From the NCBI GenBank assembly GCA_022820485.1, contig JAJEFJ010000107.1:1-64000 (forward strand): 64,000 bases of DNA. Direction: 5' to 3'. Below, piece by piece: positions 62,111 through 64,000 of the stretch. Under the pieces are notes generated by a model. It worked only from the letters and a program-made list of their open reading frames with translations, was not told the origin of the DNA and did no database searches. The first letter of the stretch is position 1; each line of letters starts with the position of its first letter. Source of the stretch: Candidatus Latescibacterota bacterium (GTDB taxonomy: Bacteria; Latescibacterota; UBA2968; UBA8231). A program made the translations under genes and the position numbers.

Positions 62111-63205
62111 ATGCTCAGCCTCCGCGCTCAACGCCAACTAGGCCCCTTCGCACTCGACATCGACATCGAGTGCCACCACGCCGTCACCGCCATCTACGGG
62201 CCGTCGGGTGCGGGCAAGACCTCGCTGCTCAACGTGGTCGCCGGGCTGGTGCGGCCGGACGCCGGCGAAATATCCTTGGACGGCCAAACCCTCTTCTCCT
62301 CGGCTCAGCACATCGATCTACCGCCCGAGCACCGCCGCATCGGCTACGTGTTTCAAGACGACCTACTCTTCCCGCACTTGAGCACCGAGGAAAACCTGTG
62401 CTACGGTCGCGACCTGTTGCCGACAGCCGCGCGCCGCTTTGCCTTGGACCAGATCGTCGATCTGCTCGAAATCGGCCCCCTGCTCAAGCGGAGGCCGGGG
62501 CACCTGTCCGGCGGGGAGCGCCAGCGCGTCGCCTTGGGCCGCGCCCTACTCACTTCCCCGCGCCTGCTGCTGATGGACGAGCCGCTGGCCTCGCTCGATC
62601 AGGGCCTCAAAAACCGCATCATCCCCTACTTGTGCCACGTCCGCGACGCCCTCCAGATCCCCATTCTCTACGTCAGCCACTCGGTCGCCGAAATCCTCGA
62701 ACTCACCAGCCAAGTCGTCGTCCTCGACCGCGGCCAAGTCATCGCACACGGCGACTTTTTTACCATCGCCGCCCATCCCCAAGTCCTGCCGCTAGTCGAG
62801 GAGCACGGCTTTGAAAACGTCCTCGACGTGGAAATCGCGGCGACCGACGCCGAGCGGGGCGTCTGCGAGGTCCTGTGCCACGGTCAGCAGCTCAAAATTC
62901 CCTACTGTGAGCAACCTGTCGGCAGCCGCCTCTTCATCGGCATCCGCGACGACGACATCGTTCTCGCCCGCCAGCGCCCCGTAGGGCTAAGCGTGCGCAA
63001 CGCATTGCAGGGGACCATCAGCGCAATCGCCGATGTGGGAGGGAAACAGCTCATCTACGTGGATGTCGGGCGTCGCCTAGCCGCCAAGACGACCCCAGAA
63101 GCCATCGAGGAAATGCAACTCAGCATCGGCGACCCAATTTACTGCCTTGTCAAAACCCATTCCATCCGCTTGGGACCGCAGTTGAACCGACCCGAAAAGC
63201 GTTGA
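62111..63205 (+). CDS. modC: Molybdate ABC transporter ATPase ModC
   Basis: 364 residues. Walker A 'YGPSGAGKTSLLN' (about 31), signature 'HLSGGERQRVALGRALL' (about 135) and Walker B 'LLLMDEPLASLD' (about 155). The C-terminal MOP/TOBE domain for oxyanion regulation is at about 290-360 ('LQGTISAIADVGGKQLIYVDVG'). It starts 2 bases after modB and its stop overlaps the next promoter. Confidence 0.92.
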   Translation: MLSLRAQRQLGPFALDIDIECHHAVTAIYGPSGAGKTSLLNVVAGLVRPDAGEISLDGQTLFSSAQHIDLPPEHRRIGYVFQDDLLFPHLSTEENLCYGRDLLPTAARRFALDQIVDLLEIGPLLKRRPGHLSGGERQRVALGRALLTSPRLLLMDEPLASLDQGLKNRIIPYLCHVRDALQIPILYVSHSVAEILELTSQVVVLDRGQVIAHGDFFTIAAHPQVLPLVEEHGFENVLDVEIAATDAERGVCEVLCHGQQLKIPYCEQPVGSRLFIGIRDDDIVLARQRPVGLSVRNALQGTISAIADVGGKQLIYVDVGRRLAAKTTPEAIEEMQLSIGDPIYCLVKTHSIRLGPQLNRPEKR

Positions 63206-63231
63206 CACGGCAAATATCCGCCTTTTATACT
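63202..63231 (+). promoter_or_regulatory. Promoter of the cytidylate-kinase-like gene
   Basis: TTGACA (63202-63207) and TATACT (63226-63231) are 18 bases apart, with the -35 box overlapping the modC stop codon. Transcription would start near 63238, about 50 bases before the ATG at 63288. An independent promoter separates the gene from modABC. Confidence 0.6.
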
Positions 63232-63287
63232 CTTTACTAAAGGAGTACAAGCTGGGACCTGATCACTTCCAACCTAAGAGACTCGCC

Positions 63288-63968
63288 ATGAATGTCATCA
63301 CGGTTGCCCGTCAGCTCGGCAGCTTTGGCGACTGGATCGCCGAGCAGTTGGCCGCCAAGCTAGACTACGAATTCATCGACCGCCGCCTCGTCGAAGAGAT
63401 CGCCAGTATCACCGACACCTCGGTCGAAGAGGTTGAGCGCTACGACGAAAAGGGGGAGGGCCGCCTCCGGTTCTTTCTCAAGAAATTGCTCGTGCCTGAA
63501 GTCGCTCCGGGAACTTTTCCCCTATCGGCTGCCGCGTATGCGCCCGAGTTTGGACTCGAGTTCCCTCACATGCGCGAGCACGAAGTCAGCGAAGCGACGT
63601 ACCTCGATCGCGGCACGTACCAGCTACTCATCACGACCCTCGTGCAGGATTTCGGCCAAAGCGGCAAGGCCGTCGTCGTCGGCCGGGCCAGCCAAGTCAT
63701 CCTCGCCAATTTCCCCAATGCCTGTCACGTCAAAATCATCGCCCCGCTCGAAACGCGGATTGAACGATTGATGCAGACCCGCGACATGGATCGCGAGCAA
63801 GCGCAAAAGCTCATCGAGCAACACGACCAATGGCGTCAGAGCTACCTGCACAACTTCCACCGAGCCGACTGGAACGACCCCCTGCTCTACGACCTGACGA
63901 TCAACACCGGCAAAATAGATCGAGAGGACGCCGTCAATCTGCTCGCCGGGTTCTTAGCCGAGTCTTAA
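63288..63968 (+). CDS. Cytidylate kinase-like family protein
   Basis: 226 residues. 'ITVARQLGSFGDWIAEQLAAKLDYEFIDRRLVEEIA' in pieces matches the start of PF13189 proteins, whose P-loop is degenerate (here GSFGD, without the Lys). 'GKAVVVGRASQVILANFPNACHVKIIAPLETRIERLM' and 'FHRADWNDPLLYDLTINTGKID' are typical later segments. Its true phosphate acceptor is unknown. It has its own promoter after modC. Confidence 0.82.
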   Translation: MNVITVARQLGSFGDWIAEQLAAKLDYEFIDRRLVEEIASITDTSVEEVERYDEKGEGRLRFFLKKLLVPEVAPGTFPLSAAAYAPEFGLEFPHMREHEVSEATYLDRGTYQLLITTLVQDFGQSGKAVVVGRASQVILANFPNACHVKIIAPLETRIERLMQTRDMDREQAQKLIEQHDQWRQSYLHNFHRADWNDPLLYDLTINTGKIDREDAVNLLAGFLAES

Positions 63969-64000
63969 CCGCCGTTTTCAGGGCGCGGCACCAACCTCAG

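Overview
The window is a GC-rich, densely coding bacterial chromosome segment with no rRNA, tRNA or CRISPR that I can see. Its gene content suggests a Gram-negative heterotroph. It has TonB-dependent receptors with a carboxypeptidase-regulatory-like N-terminus and a DUF4249-like lipoprotein, a NagB/PIG-L fusion, a CRTAC1-type FG-GAP protein, and many PhyH, Gfo/Idh, enolase-superfamily and sugar-isomerase genes. This mix recalls FCB-group lineages such as Latescibacterota, but that placement is inference from gene families only.

Layout. 1-7.7 kb: the tail of an IS110-type transposase, then a minus-strand Yej-type oligopeptide ABC transporter with two tandem binding proteins. 7.8-11.9 kb: a PhyH dioxygenase, a HicA/DUF1902 toxin-antitoxin pair, an LLM flavin oxidoreductase and a class-III aminotransferase. 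12-25.7 kb: two paralogous TonB receptors bracket a fasciclin gene and a seven-gene block. The block is a CarH/LitR-type B12 photoreceptor-repressor, a fatty-acid desaturase, an FAD amine-oxidase-like protein, DUF1365, two cyclopropane-synthase-like methyltransferases and a DUF1295 protein, which looks like a light/B12-controlled membrane-lipid-modification operon. 25.7-28.3 kb: a lower-GC island with a type II restriction-modification system (divergent methylase, C-protein, nuclease) and a HicB antitoxin whose hicA is cut off at the island edge. 28.3-38.7 kb: ferritin, the NagB/PIG-L fusion, a sodium:solute symporter, SMP-30, a half-length GlnE, a Gfo/Idh-like protein, a mannonate-dehydratase-like TIM barrel and a thioesterase. 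38.7-40.7 kb: a decayed AAA-ATPase-like gene and an Rpn-type nuclease. 40.7-46 kb: a diiron DUF455/ATP-grasp fusion, a divergent enolase-family protein and an acyltransferase with inserted ankyrin repeats. 46-55.8 kb (minus strand): VapBC-type pair, macro-domain protein, SWIM-domain protein, Sir2-like protein, a DgoD-like dehydratase, Gfo/Idh, sugar isomerase and a CRTAC1-type lipoprotein. 55.8-57.0 kb: an IS30-family element. 57.4-64 kb: MTA phosphorylase, a RecB-nuclease/XPD-helicase fusion, modABC and a cytidylate-kinase-like gene.

The most striking non-coding feature is a set of small elements. One family has 14-bp terminal inverted repeats (CTGAYGTTACGCAG). Two copies (14274-14437 and 31302-31463) have perfect 7-bp target duplications, and each copy carries a different palindromic core. 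A third copy ends beside the stop of the half-length glnE and lacks a matching duplication. A same-TIR pair brackets the Rpn-type nuclease gene at 39610-40707. A second family has TATAGCA ends and TA duplications; one copy sits inside the lipid operon and supplies the stop codon of the upstream gene.
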